Below, piece after piece: positions 37,649-46,617 of a stretch of 59,688 nucleotides of DNA. The stretch is taken from positions 1-59,688 of the forward strand of contig NZ_WSFT01000044.1 of assembly GCF_016820655.1 (NCBI RefSeq), read 5' to 3'. The stretch comes from Anaeromonas frigoriresistens. Lineage in GTDB: Bacteria > Bacillota > Clostridia > Tissierellales > SIT17. Within the stretch, counting starts at the first letter, position 1. Each line of letters starts with the position of its first letter. The position numbers and the translations under genes are program-made. Under the pieces are notes generated by a model. It saw only the letters and a list, made by a program, of their open reading frames with translations. It ran no database searches and was not told the origin of the DNA.

Positions 37649-38483
37649 AAAAGGCTAAAACTATTCCACCATCATTTGCATATACAGAGCTTATTCCTCC
37701 AGCTTCTACAATGATAATGTCTTTAAAACTATATTGATTCATTATATCTTCTTTTAGTTTTTCTGCCCTCTCTTTACAATTCACATGAGTTATGCCTAAT
37801 ACTTTTTCTTCAAATTTACAACTATTTTCTTCTTCTCCTATTACATCTACTAATTTACTCAAAGCTTTATTAATACCTCTAACTTTTTTAACTAATCTAA
37901 TATTACCATCATCTGTAGAACCCATAATAGGTTTTATAGAAAGGGCCGATGCTAACTTCCCTTGTATTTTACTCATTCTTCCTGCCTTTATTAAATTGTC
38001 TAAAGATTCTAAAACAAAAAACGTCTTCATTTCTCCTATGTATTCATTAGTCTTTTCTATTATTTCACTTTCATGTAATCCTTTATTTATCAATTCATTT
38101 AATTTAATACAAATCAGTGTTTCTCCTGCAGCAGCACTAACAGAATCAAAAACGTGAATGAATTTATTTCCCGCTTCTTCCAGTATCATATTCTTTGCCA
38201 TCATTGCATGATTATATGTACTACTTAAAGCCGATGATAAAGTAACAACAAAACTTTTGTCATTTTTCTTATATTTCTCTATAAAGCTCCCCGGAGAAGG
38301 ACTTGCTGTTTTAGGAGAATCTTCATTATTTTTCATTACTTTTAATAATTCTTTTGTATCTAAGCTCTCATCATCTAAAAACTCTTGATTACCAATTCGT
38401 ATGGTAAGAGGAACTAATTCTATATCTAATTGTTTTTTTAGTTCTGTATTTAAATCACAGCAACTATCTGATATTATTTTCAT
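37647..38483 (-). CDS. DegV family fatty-acid-binding protein (first copy)
   Basis: 278 residues from ATG 38483 (AAGGGG upstream; longer N-terminal readings have no site). KIISDSCCDLN opens the DegV fold, and TASPSPGSF and LSSALSSTYNHA line the lipid pocket. DegV/FakB proteins bind fatty acids for FakA phosphorylation. No fakA is near. The partner gene at 38718 is divergent, suggesting shared control. Confidence 0.9.
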   Translation of the reverse strand: MKIISDSCCDLNTELKKQLDIELVPLTIRIGNQEFLDDESLDTKELLKVMKNNEDSPKTASPSPGSFIEKYKKNDKSFVVTLSSALSSTYNHAMMAKNMILEEAGNKFIHVFDSVSAAAGETLICIKLNELINKGLHESEIIEKTNEYIGEMKTFFVLESLDNLIKAGRMSKIQGKLASALSIKPIMGSTDDGNIRLVKKVRGINKALSKLVDVIGEEENSCKFEEKVLGITHVNCKERAEKLKEDIMNQYSFKDIIIVEAGGISSVYANDGGIVLAF

Positions 38484-38717
38484 TCTAATGCCCCTTTTCA
38501 TTATTATAATATTAATTATATGATACCATATTATTTTGAAATTTGTTATAAATAATATGGATTTAAATAAAGACAATTTCTCATAATATACTAAAAAATC
38601 TACAGTTAACTCTTATAATTAGATTATATTGTGATTTTGCTTTATAAATTAATGTATATTTAGTAATATATATATATGACCTTATATTTTGACTCATGTA
38701 ATGAAAGGAGTAAATTA

Positions 38718-39569
38718 ATGAATAATATTAAACTGTTTTCAGATAGTACTTGTGATTTATCAATAGATATATTAAATAAATATGATATCTCTATAATACC
38801 TTTGTACGTAGTTTTTAATGAAAAATCTTTTAAAGATGGCGTTGATATTAAAACAAAAGAGTTATATAACAAAGTGGATGAATTAAATGCACTACCTAAA
38901 ACTTCTGCACCATCCCCTAGGGACTTCTATGATGCTTTTAAACCCTTTGTAGAAAGAGGAGACGATATAATATATATTGGACTGTCATCTGAATTATCCT
39001 CAACGATACAAAATGCTAAATTAGCTGCTGAAGAGTTTGAGGATGCTAATATACATATTATAGATTCCAAAAACCTTTCTGCAGGTATCGGTCTCTTATT
39101 ATTAAAAGCAAATGACCTCATTCATTTGGGAATGTCTAGTGATAAAATAGTTGATGAAATAAACAATACTATTCCTATGATTAGAACATCTTTTATAGTG
39201 GATACCTTTGATTTTCTGTATAAAGGTGGACGTTGTAATAGCATCCAAAGTTTAGTAGGTGGATTTTTCAAAGTTAAACCAATCATAAAAGTAAGTGAAG
39301 GTAAAATCATCCTTGGTCAGAAACCAAGAGGTAAAAAAAAGAAAGCTTTAGATCTAGTATTAAGTCATATTCTTAAAAATAAAAACCATATTGATTTAGA
39401 TAGAATAATAATCGGTGAATCAATATCATTGGAAGATTCATTGTACTTAAAAAATAAATTAGAAAAAAATAATTTATTTAAAGAAATTATACTTATAGAA
39501 GCAGGATGTGTTATATCAAGTCATTGTGGTAAAAATACTACAGGAATATATTATATAGAAAACAAATAA
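38718..39569 (+). CDS. DegV family fatty-acid-binding protein (second copy)
   Basis: 283 residues. Start at ATG 38718 with AAAGGAG 6 bases before. KLFSDSTCDLS, KTSAPSPRDFYDA and LSSELSSTIQNAK parallel the first copy, but the sequences differ widely, so this is an old duplication. Two FakB types often prefer different fatty acids; that is family knowledge. The 234-base gap between the two genes is very AT-rich, with no structure I trust. Confidence 0.9.
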   Translation: MNNIKLFSDSTCDLSIDILNKYDISIIPLYVVFNEKSFKDGVDIKTKELYNKVDELNALPKTSAPSPRDFYDAFKPFVERGDDIIYIGLSSELSSTIQNAKLAAEEFEDANIHIIDSKNLSAGIGLLLLKANDLIHLGMSSDKIVDEINNTIPMIRTSFIVDTFDFLYKGGRCNSIQSLVGGFFKVKPIIKVSEGKIILGQKPRGKKKKALDLVLSHILKNKNHIDLDRIIIGESISLEDSLYLKNKLEKNNLFKEIILIEAGCVISSHCGKNTTGIYYIENK

Positions 39570-39605
39570 TAAAAATGAGGCCTTAAGGCCTCATTTTTAT
39601 TATTT
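39564..39605. terminator. Palindromic terminator, 21-bp arms, with both stop codons
   Basis: Perfect arms 39564-39584 and 39585-39605 (AATGAGGCCTT|AAGGCCTCATT core). Holds the DegV stop (39567-39569) and the dehydrogenase stop (39600-39602). Confidence 0.92.
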
Positions 39606-40556
39606 CTCTATGTTCAATTTTTCTTTCAATTTTTCTAACATATCTTTTGTCATTGCATCCAAATCATATTGTGGATTCCAGCCCCATTCTTCCTTAGCTG
39701 CTGAATCATCTAAAGAATTTGGCCATGAATTAGCAATCTTTTGTAGTGTAGGGTTTACATCATAATCCATAGTGAAATCTGGGATGTGTTTTTTAATAGA
39801 ATTAAATATTCCTTCTGGATTAAAGCTCATTGCAGTTACATTAAATGCATTTCTATGCTTAAGCTTTGATCCATCAGCTTCTATTAAATCAATAATTGCA
39901 TTTATTGCATCTGGCATATACATCATATCCATATAAGTATCTTGATCTAATGGACAAGTAAATTCTCCTTTTTGTAAAGCATCATAATAAATATGTACTG
40001 CATAGTCAGTAGTTCCGCCACCTGGAAGGGTTGCATAGGATATTAAACCTGGGAATCTAACACCTCTAGTATCTACTCCAAACTTCTCATAGTAATAATC
40101 ACATAATAACTCTCCAGCTACTTTAGTTACTCCATACATAGTATTTGGTCTCTGGATTGTATCTTGTGGTGTATCATCTTTTGGAGTATTTGGACCAAAG
40201 GCTGCTATAGAACTTGGTGTAAATACTGCACATTTATGCTCTCTCGCTACTTCTAATATATTAAATAAACCATTCATATTAACTTCCCATGCCAAGCTTG
40301 GTTTTTGTTCTCCTACTGCAGATAATATAGCAGCTAGATTTATTATCCAGTCTATATCATGCTTTTTAACTGCCTCAGCAACTTGATCATAGTTAGCTAT
40401 GTCAACGATTTCAAAAGGACCAGATTCTACTACTATTGAATCTTCCTTTCTAAGTCCACTGGCTACTACATTTTCATTACCATAACGTTTTCTTAATTCC
40501 ATAGTTAACTCAGATCCTATTTGTCCTAAAGCTCCTGTAATAAGAAATTTTTTCAT
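39600..40556 (-). CDS. SDR-type L-threonine 3-dehydrogenase
   Basis: 318 residues. Extended short-chain dehydrogenase with ITGALGQIGSEL (NAD-binding), the catalytic YGVTK, and TPKDDTPQDTIQRPNTMYG plus the FPGLISYATLPGGGTTDYA segment. These match the NAD-dependent threonine dehydrogenase branch of the UDP-galactose-4-epimerase family. It forms 2-amino-3-ketobutyrate from threonine. No kbl gene is adjacent. AGGTGCCATT with GGAGG is the ribosome site. Confidence 0.88.
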   Translation of the reverse strand: MKKFLITGALGQIGSELTMELRKRYGNENVVASGLRKEDSIVVESGPFEIVDIANYDQVAEAVKKHDIDWIINLAAILSAVGEQKPSLAWEVNMNGLFNILEVAREHKCAVFTPSSIAAFGPNTPKDDTPQDTIQRPNTMYGVTKVAGELLCDYYYEKFGVDTRGVRFPGLISYATLPGGGTTDYAVHIYYDALQKGEFTCPLDQDTYMDMMYMPDAINAIIDLIEADGSKLKHRNAFNVTAMSFNPEGIFNSIKKHIPDFTMDYDVNPTLQKIANSWPNSLDDSAAKEEWGWNPQYDLDAMTKDMLEKLKEKLNIEK

Positions 40557-40701
40557 AATGGCACCTCCATATTAAAATAAATTTTCACATATCTAAAATA
40601 TTGTATTTTCTACATAAAGGATATACTATTCTTTCCTAAAAATCAAGTTACACTTCTGTCATTGTTAATTATTATTCAATTAATAATTAACCTTATTAAA
40701 A

Positions 40702-40735
40702 TTAATAGACTAGATAAATTTATCTAGTCTATTAA
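40702..40735. terminator. Palindromic terminator after opuAC
   Basis: Perfect 17-base arms (TTAATAGACTAGATAAA and complement). The minus-strand read is followed by TTTTAAT. Confidence 0.88.
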
Positions 40736-40741
40736 GAATTA

Positions 40742-41641
40742 CTATTTACTTTCTGGTAACCAGCTATTCACTAAATCTTCATTCTCATTCATCCATTTTT
40801 TAGCTATTTCTGTAGGTTCTTTATCACTATCTGCTATTTGTCCCATTAATGAACCTAATTCTTGGTCATTCATATTAAAATTCTCTAAGAATTGAGCAAC
40901 CTCTGGCATATCTTCTTTAAGCCCTTTTCTAGCAATCGTATGAATATTTTCAGATTCTCCATATATTTTCTTACTATCTTCTAAGAATTTTAAATCATAT
41001 CTAGCAAATTTCCAGTGAGGTTTCCATCCTGTTACAATTACAGGTTCTTCGTTATCTATTGAGCTTGCTAGTTCAGCAGTCATAACTGGTCCACTACTTT
41101 CCATAAGCTCATAATCTAAATCATATTCTTCAATTGCATTTTCTGTTGCTTTCATTATTCCAGCTCCAGAACCAATCCCAACTATTTTTCCTTCAAACTG
41201 ATCTTTGTTTTCATTTAATTCTTCTATACTATCCACATCAACATAAGAAGGTACTACTAAACCGATCTTTGCTCCTTCATAATTATATCCTAAATCATCA
41301 ATCTTCTCTCCAAACTTATCCATATAACTTTGATGAGTTAAAGGTAACCATGCATCTAAAAATGCATCATAATCCCCTTCAGCAACTGATGTAAATATAA
41401 GTCCAGGCTCAGCTGTTGTCGATTCTACATCATATCCCATTTTCTCTTCTAGCACTACTTCTGCTAAACTTGTCATTGCAATTCCTTCCGCCCAATTTAC
41501 TACTCCAAACTTAACTTCACCTTTACTCTCATTATTTGAATCATTAGTACCTTCCGAATCATTAGTATCTTCACCACATGCTGTTAACACTAAACTCATC
41601 GCCAATAAAATAACTAATAATATACTTCCTAATTTCTTCAT
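40742..41641 (-). CDS. opuAC: Glycine betaine ABC transporter, substrate-binding lipoprotein
   Basis: 299 residues. Lipobox VLTAC (Cys22), then an acidic linker. GVVNWAEGIAMTSLAEVVLEE, YDAFLDAWLPLTHQSYMDK and VTGWKPHWKFARYDL match OpuAC/ProX binding proteins, where aromatic residues cage the quaternary ammonium. Third gene of opuA. AGGAGG precedes the ATG. Confidence 0.94.
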   Translation of the reverse strand: MKKLGSILLVILLAMSLVLTACGEDTNDSEGTNDSNNESKGEVKFGVVNWAEGIAMTSLAEVVLEEKMGYDVESTTAEPGLIFTSVAEGDYDAFLDAWLPLTHQSYMDKFGEKIDDLGYNYEGAKIGLVVPSYVDVDSIEELNENKDQFEGKIVGIGSGAGIMKATENAIEEYDLDYELMESSGPVMTAELASSIDNEEPVIVTGWKPHWKFARYDLKFLEDSKKIYGESENIHTIARKGLKEDMPEVAQFLENFNMNDQELGSLMGQIADSDKEPTEIAKKWMNENEDLVNSWLPESK

Positions 41642-41657
41642 AATCTACCTCCTAATT

Positions 41658-42488
41658 TTATTTGTTTTTATTTAAATCCCCAAATCCTTGGGTTATTCTA
41701 TCTAATATCATGGCTAGTATTACTACAGCTACTCCACCCTCAAAACCTAAACCTATTTTATACTCTTGTATACCTCGTAGAACTACTTTCCCTAATCCAC
41801 CAGAACCTATCATTGCAGATATTACTACCATAGATAAAGCTAGCATAATTGTTTGATTGATACCTGCTAGAATAGTTGGTAATGCAATAGGCAACTGTAC
41901 TTTAAATAACATTTGTTTTGATGTAGATCCAAAAGATCTAGCTGCTTCAACTACTTCTGTAGGTACTTGTCTTATAGCTAGATTAGTAAGTCTAACAACC
42001 GGGGGCATAGAGAATATTATTGTTGCAAATGCTCCTGGCACCTTACCTAAACTAAAAAATAAAACTGCTGGTATAAGATATACAAATGCAGGCATAGTCT
42101 GCATGAAGTCAAGTATAGGTCGTAATATTCTATCAAACCTATCATTTTTAGAAGCTAGAATACCTAAAGGGATACCTATCAATAATGTAATTAAAGATGA
42201 ACTCAATACTAAAGCTAGTGTAGATATTGTAGCTTGCCATAGCTCCATAGCATCAATTAAAAGTAATCCTAGTATAGTAAATATTGCCACACCTTTAGAA
42301 GTTACTTTCCATGCAAGTAATCCAATTAATAATATTAAAACTATGCTAGGCAAGAAATTTAATAATGCTTCTAACCCGTCAATAGATCCTTCTAATATAT
42401 TTTTAATAAAGTCGAATATAAAATCGAAATTATCTTTAAGCCATAATACAAAATCTTCAAAATATGATCCTATATGAAATTTAAACAT
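41658..42488 (-). CDS. opuAB: Glycine betaine ABC transporter permease
   Basis: 276 residues, six or so membrane helices. The permease-ATPase contact loop EAARSFGSTSKQMLFKVQLPIALP is clear (about 176-199). AGGAGG precedes the ATG, and the gene starts 1 base before the ATPase stop, so translation is coupled. Transports glycine betaine or proline betaine for osmotic protection. Confidence 0.95.
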   Translation of the reverse strand: MFKFHIGSYFEDFVLWLKDNFDFIFDFIKNILEGSIDGLEALLNFLPSIVLILLIGLLAWKVTSKGVAIFTILGLLLIDAMELWQATISTLALVLSSSLITLLIGIPLGILASKNDRFDRILRPILDFMQTMPAFVYLIPAVLFFSLGKVPGAFATIIFSMPPVVRLTNLAIRQVPTEVVEAARSFGSTSKQMLFKVQLPIALPTILAGINQTIMLALSMVVISAMIGSGGLGKVVLRGIQEYKIGLGFEGGVAVVILAMILDRITQGFGDLNKNK

Positions 42489-42489
42489 C

Positions 42490-43674
42490 TTAAGCCTCCT
42501 CCCCTACTATTCCTAATATAATAGATGCTCTTACTATAATACCTAACAAGTGATCTTCTTTATCTGTTACTGCAATAGGATAATCTGCCGTCTTAGCCAT
42601 TGGTAACAAATCAATTATCTGCTGTTGAGGAGTGGCTCTAGGAACATCTCTTATTAATATTTCATCCAATGATTTTTGTCCTTTTTCTATAGCTTTACTT
42701 GCATCTTCAATTGTAACTATTCCTAATAATTTTTTATTCTTATCAGTCACATAAACACTACTAAATTCATTTTCTTTCATCTTCCTAATTGCTACTCTAG
42801 GACCATCCTTAGAAGATATTAGAGCTTCAGGCTTTCTCATTATAGCTTCCGCTGTTACAACCCTTGATCTATCCACATCCTGAACAAATTCTTTAACATA
42901 GTCATTGGCAGGATTGGTCAATATATCTTCAGCTGTCCCTATTTGAACGATCTTACCGTCTTTCATTACAGCAATTCTATCCCCTAACTTTAAAGCTTCA
43001 TCTAAATCATGGGTGATAAAAATAATTGTCTTATGCATTTTTGATTGTAAATCTAAAAGCTCATCTTGCATTTCTTTTCTAATAAGTGGATCTAAAGCAC
43101 TGAAGGCTTCATCCATAAGTAAAACATCTGGATCATTAGCTAAAGCTCTAGCTAGCCCTACTCTCTGTTGCATACCACCACTCAACTCATTAGGCATACT
43201 ATTTTCATATCCCTTTAACCCCACAAGTTTAATAGATTCCATGGCTTTTTTTGTTCTTTCTTCAGGATCTACTCCCTGTATTTCTAATCCATATTCTACA
43301 TTATCTAATACAGTTCTATGGGGAAATAGACCAAAATGTTGAAATACCATTGAAATTTTCTTTCTTCGTATGTCCCTTAGATTATCTTTATCAGCTTTTA
43401 CAATATCCTCTCCATCTATCAATATTTGTCCAGCTGTTGGCTCAATCAATCTATTTAGACAACGTATCAATGTAGATTTACCACTTCCGGATAAACCCAT
43501 TACTACAAAAAACTCACCTTTTTCGACTTCAAAACTGGCATTATTAATTCCGATCGTATTTCCCGTTTTATTTAAAATTTCATCTTTAGACATGCCTTTT
43601 TCTAATAAAGGAAATACCTTTTTAGGTTTATGTCCAAATACTTTATATAAGTCCTTAACTTCAATTAATGACAT
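42490..43674 (-). CDS. opuAA: Glycine betaine ABC transporter ATPase with CBS pair
   Basis: 394 residues from ATG 43674 (AGGAGGAG upstream). Walker A GLSGSGKST (60-68), signature LSGGMQQR, Walker B VLLMDEAFSALD, and a C-terminal pair of CBS domains (about 275-394). In OpuA-type transporters the CBS module senses ionic strength. First gene of the operon; a promoter with a 16-bp palindrome lies upstream. Confidence 0.96.
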   Translation of the reverse strand: MSLIEVKDLYKVFGHKPKKVFPLLEKGMSKDEILNKTGNTIGINNASFEVEKGEFFVVMGLSGSGKSTLIRCLNRLIEPTAGQILIDGEDIVKADKDNLRDIRRKKISMVFQHFGLFPHRTVLDNVEYGLEIQGVDPEERTKKAMESIKLVGLKGYENSMPNELSGGMQQRVGLARALANDPDVLLMDEAFSALDPLIRKEMQDELLDLQSKMHKTIIFITHDLDEALKLGDRIAVMKDGKIVQIGTAEDILTNPANDYVKEFVQDVDRSRVVTAEAIMRKPEALISSKDGPRVAIRKMKENEFSSVYVTDKNKKLLGIVTIEDASKAIEKGQKSLDEILIRDVPRATPQQQIIDLLPMAKTADYPIAVTDKEDHLLGIIVRASIILGIVGEEA

Positions 43675-43726
43675 TTGACTCCTCCTAATTTTTCTCATTT
43701 TTCGATCACTTAGCATACGGTTATTT

Positions 43727-43764
43727 ATGGTAACAAAACAAATGAATATTGTCAAATTTGACAA
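43727..43764 (-). promoter_or_regulatory. opuA promoter with palindromic operator over the -35
   Basis: Minus strand -35 TTGACA (43755-43750), 17-base spacer, -10 TACCAT (43732-43727). The -35 sits inside the perfect 16-bp palindrome TTGTCAAATTTGACAA (43749-43764), a likely repressor or activator site. Confidence 0.6.
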
Positions 43765-43835
43765 GCTCAGAATAAACGTTTTCCACTTATTCTTTTATTA
43801 AAATATTATCTCTAAATTGCAATAATAAATACATA

Positions 43836-43877
43836 AAATAAAGGACTCAATCTATTTATGATTGAATCCTTTATTTT
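43836..43877. terminator. Terminator of the unknown gene 43871-44518
   Basis: AATAAAGGACTCAATC / GATTGAATCCTTTATT with one mismatch and loop TATTTAT. The minus-strand read ends in TTATTTTATG. The stop lies in the right arm. Confidence 0.8.
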
Positions 43878-44518
43878 ATTAACTCTCGCCGCTGTTTATA
43901 TCTATCTTTCATAAGTTCTACATCAATATCAATTTTAGTACCATCTATGTGTAATTTATCAAGGGCTTCATCTAATTTTTTATCTAAAAATTTCATTGCT
44001 TCATTTTTATCTTTATTTTTTAAAAATTCAGGAGCTTTTAAAGAAAGATATTTGATTGATTCTTTTATCTCATTATTAATAAAACCATTTTCAGATTTAT
44101 ATTTACGAGCTTTTCTATCTAATTTCTTTCTATATATTTTTTTTAATATATCTCTATGATAGTACTTAAATAATTTAATAAAATCCTCAGTTAATGCAAA
44201 TACAGATATTCTTTCATCATACCTTTTATTCACAAACTTACTTTCTAATTTTTCTGGTATTTTTTCTTTATTGTTTGTTCTTTCAATTACATATTTTTTC
44301 CCCCTATAATTATATGTTTCAATCAATATCATGGGACTTATTTTTCGTTTTAGGTTTTGATCTATATTAAATTCTTTATCATTGAATATCACTCCAGAAT
44401 AATATTTACACTTATAAACTATAACTCCATTTGTTATAGTTTTCTTTTTTTTAATTTCTCCCCACATTTCTTCTGCTAAATTATCACTTATAATCTCTAA
44501 TTTAAATTTCTTTCTCAT
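43871..44518 (-). CDS. Unknown highly basic protein
   Basis: 215 residues, no membrane segment. The N-terminal half looks beta-rich (VIVYKCKYYSGVIFN, ISPMILIETYNYRGKKYVIER), and the C-terminal half helical and very lysine-rich (LKKIYRKKLDRKARKYK). I recognise no family. The basic helices could bind nucleic acid or spore polymers. GGAGATGGAGGG precedes the ATG. It sits between opuA and the coat genes. Confidence 0.7.
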   Translation of the reverse strand: MRKKFKLEIISDNLAEEMWGEIKKKKTITNGVIVYKCKYYSGVIFNDKEFNIDQNLKRKISPMILIETYNYRGKKYVIERTNNKEKIPEKLESKFVNKRYDERISVFALTEDFIKLFKYYHRDILKKIYRKKLDRKARKYKSENGFINNEIKESIKYLSLKAPEFLKNKDKNEAMKFLDKKLDEALDKLHIDGTKIDIDVELMKDRYKQRRELIK

Positions 44519-44586
44519 GCTATTCCCTCCATCTCCTCATACATATAAGATAGAACATATATTCGTTGATGTCAAGAAAACAATAA

Positions 44587-44611
44587 AAAAAGAGGAATAT
44601 TTCCTCTTTTT
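44587..44611 (-). terminator. Terminator of the CotF-type gene
   Basis: AAAAAGAGGAA-TAT-TTCCTCTTTTT; T tract on the minus strand. The stop of the CotF-type gene overlaps its right edge. Confidence 0.85.
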
Positions 44612-44867
44612 ATGACATAGTTCCTTGGGTTAATTTATTTTTGATTTGTTGTCTATCTTGATGATTTGCTATTTCTGGAGATGGGTAGTATCCTTTTTGA
44701 TTTGCTATTTTACCTAATTCATATTGAAATTGTTCAGCTTCATTTCTTAATTGCTCTAATGACGTTCTAAGTTCCATATTCGATGTAGCAGCAATAGCAT
44801 TAGTGTATGCTCCTATACTTGCTTTAGTCATAGATAGTACATCATTTACCATATCTTTTTCTTTCAT
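44610..44867 (-). CDS. CotF-type spore coat protein, C-terminal half family
   Basis: 85 residues. The helical start KASIGAYTNAIAAT and the ending YPSPEIANHQDRQQIKN match the Coat F domain (PF07875). These are helical proteins of the outer spore layers. AAGGAGGATAT precedes the ATG. It follows the companion at 44882 by 14 bases; together the two are about the size of one CotF chain. Confidence 0.85.
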   Translation of the reverse strand: MKEKDMVNDVLSMTKASIGAYTNAIAATSNMELRTSLEQLRNEAEQFQYELGKIANQKGYYPSPEIANHQDRQQIKNKLTQGTMS

Positions 44868-44881
44868 AGATATCCTCCTTC

Positions 44882-45088
44882 TTATAGTGATTGTATTAAA
44901 ATATTAACAGTCTGTTGAGCCGATTGAGCCGATTGAGAAAACATTTGTTGTATTTGTGGATCTTGACATTTGCTTGAATATTCGTTAAATTTACTAATCA
45001 TAACTTGATGACTATTCACTATTTCTCTTATGTTTTGTAATTCCATATCACTTATTTGGTCTAATTTTAATGAATTTGTTAAAGTCAT
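44882..45088 (-). CDS. CotF-related small spore coat protein
   Basis: 68 residues from ATG 45088 (TTGGAGGTGAT upstream; a longer reading frame has no site). Helical, with LQNIREIVNSHQVMISKFN and QQMFSQSAQSAQQTVN, resembling the N-terminal helices of CotF-type coat proteins. Paired with the next gene. Confidence 0.7.
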   Translation of the reverse strand: MTLTNSLKLDQISDMELQNIREIVNSHQVMISKFNEYSSKCQDPQIQQMFSQSAQSAQQTVNILIQSL

Positions 45089-45247
45089 TAAATCACCTCC
45101 AATATTTTTCTTTATTATTTTTCCATTAGAATCTATTTTTAAGTAAAGCAAAAAAATCATATTAATCCATAAAAATTTGTTTATTGAATTTTTTTCTAAA
45201 TTATTATAAAATTTTTATTAACTAATATAATAATAATGGAGGTTAAT

Positions 45248-45556
45248 ATGGATACATTAAATTATTTTTTAAAATACATAAAACTTGATGAAGAAAAAAG
45301 AATATTGATTTCAGTACAAAATCAATATGAATCATATTTACTAGAAAAAGAAAGTAAAAAGATGATATTAGACGGATTAAAGTCCATATTAGGAGAAGAC
45401 TTTAAAACATTAGAAATCGGTAAAAACATCTGTAGAGTAACAGTATTAGAAGGAAAAGAAGAGGAGTCTAAAGAAAAAATTGAAACAGAGCTAGTAAAGG
45501 GTTTAGAAATGGCTATGGCTTTTATGAGTCAAATGCAAAACAAGGATAATCAATAG
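45248..45556 (+). CDS. Hypothetical protein
   Basis: 102 residues from ATG 45248; GGAGG is part of an upstream ATG at 45236, which is therefore not the start. The alpha/beta pattern (ILISVQNQYESYLLEKESKKMILDGLKSIL) loosely recalls the small C-terminal domain of DNA polymerase III gamma/tau, too weak to name. Ends in a Met/Gln-rich tail (MAMAFMSQMQNKDNQ). Confidence 0.6.
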   Translation: MDTLNYFLKYIKLDEEKRILISVQNQYESYLLEKESKKMILDGLKSILGEDFKTLEIGKNICRVTVLEGKEEESKEKIETELVKGLEMAMAFMSQMQNKDNQ

Positions 45557-45573
45557 ATTATCCTTGTTTTTTT
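45541..45573 (+). terminator. Terminator of 45248-45556
   Basis: CAAGGATAATC-AATA-GATTATCCTTG followed by TTTTTTT. It includes the stop codon. Confidence 0.92.
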
Positions 45574-45579
45574 ATTCTT

Positions 45580-46209
45580 TCAATAGGATGCTTTGTCTAG
45601 TGCAATAAGAGCTTGTAGTGGCTTATTACCGCCAACTGTCCCTACTGCATATATTGTATAATATTTACCTGGCTTTAACATTACATTTGGAACTGTTAAT
45701 ACTATATTATCAGTTCCTGCAACTCTAACTTGGATTGTGTATTTTCCAGGGTCTACTAATAGTTTTTTACTTACCTCTCTAAAAGCTATATTTTTAAATA
45801 GCTTTTTACCATCAGGTAATGTTACATCTACCCTGGGAGCATCTGGTACTAAATGAACAAATTTCACTTGAGACATATTAGGTGAAATTCTAGCAGATGT
45901 ATCATTTATAACTAAAGGTTGTATATCCTTTAAGAATCCTGTAGCTGCAATAGTATAATCTGAATCAGGCATTATATTTACTACAGTATCAATAACTGGA
46001 TTAGATGTAGTACCTGTTGCAAATACTTTAACATTATATCTACCTTCCATTAAAGGTAAATACTCTGTAAAATTTTGATAAGTTAGATTTCTTGCAATTA
46101 AAGCATTATTTAAATATACATCTACACCTGGAGCATCAGGAGAAGCATGTAATACTCTCGCATAAGAAGTATTATATCCATAAGGATAATTATTTATCTC
46201 ATAATACAT
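45580..46209 (-). CDS. DUF4397 domain protein, two repeats
   Basis: 209 residues from ATG 46209 (AAAGGGTGG upstream; GTG at 46218 overlaps that site). Two DUF4397 units: YARVLHASPDAPGVDVYLN (about 14-100) and VKFVHLVPDAPRVDVTLP (about 115-200). Each is a small beta-sandwich. No signal peptide, odd for this usually secreted domain; a spore-coat or exosporium location would explain it. Confidence 0.85.
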   Translation of the reverse strand: MYYEINNYPYGYNTSYARVLHASPDAPGVDVYLNNALIARNLTYQNFTEYLPLMEGRYNVKVFATGTTSNPVIDTVVNIMPDSDYTIAATGFLKDIQPLVINDTSARISPNMSQVKFVHLVPDAPRVDVTLPDGKKLFKNIAFREVSKKLLVDPGKYTIQVRVAGTDNIVLTVPNVMLKPGKYYTIYAVGTVGGNKPLQALIALDKASY

Positions 46210-46381
46210 ATTTACCACCCTTTTTAAGTGTTTTTTTATTTTTACTCACTTTATAATATTCAATTAATTTTATAAAGTTACAATCTCTGAGTTTATAATA
46301 ATTTAATCAAATGTATAATAAATACAAATAACAGCAATACTATTGATAAACAAAACTCAATTGTATTTAAGGAGGTATATA

Positions 46382-46582
46382 ATGGACAGATTTGCTCTAA
46401 TTCTTGTCATTATAGGAGCGTTAAATTGGGGATTAATTGCATTATTCCAATTTGACCTAGTGGCTTCTTTATTTGGTGGTCAATCTGCTTTTTTAAGTAG
46501 AGTAGTATACGGTTTAGTAGGCTTAGCAGGACTATATTGTATTACTCTATTATTTAAAGAAAGAGATAGAACCGCCGAATAA
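46382..46582 (+). CDS. DUF378 (YuzA-like) membrane protein
   Basis: 66 residues from ATG 46382 (AAGGAGG). Two membrane helices (about 3-21 and 37-57), with IGALNWGLIALFQFDLV, the family signature. Function unknown. Confidence 0.9.
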   Translation: MDRFALILVIIGALNWGLIALFQFDLVASLFGGQSAFLSRVVYGLVGLAGLYCITLLFKERDRTAE

Positions 46583-46587
46583 ATAAG

Positions 46588-46617
46588 TAAGGGATTAGAC
46601 TTTAAAGTCTAATCCCT
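46588..46617. terminator. Two-way terminator, DUF378 / nitrilase genes
   Basis: Perfect 15-base arms AAGGGATTAGACTTT / AAAGTCTAATCCCTT. The nitrilase stop is in the right arm. Confidence 0.9.

Noticed and set aside
41857-42477. 206-residue plus-strand reading frame
   Set aside because: It lies antisense to opuAB, has no ribosome site and gives a low-complexity shadow product.
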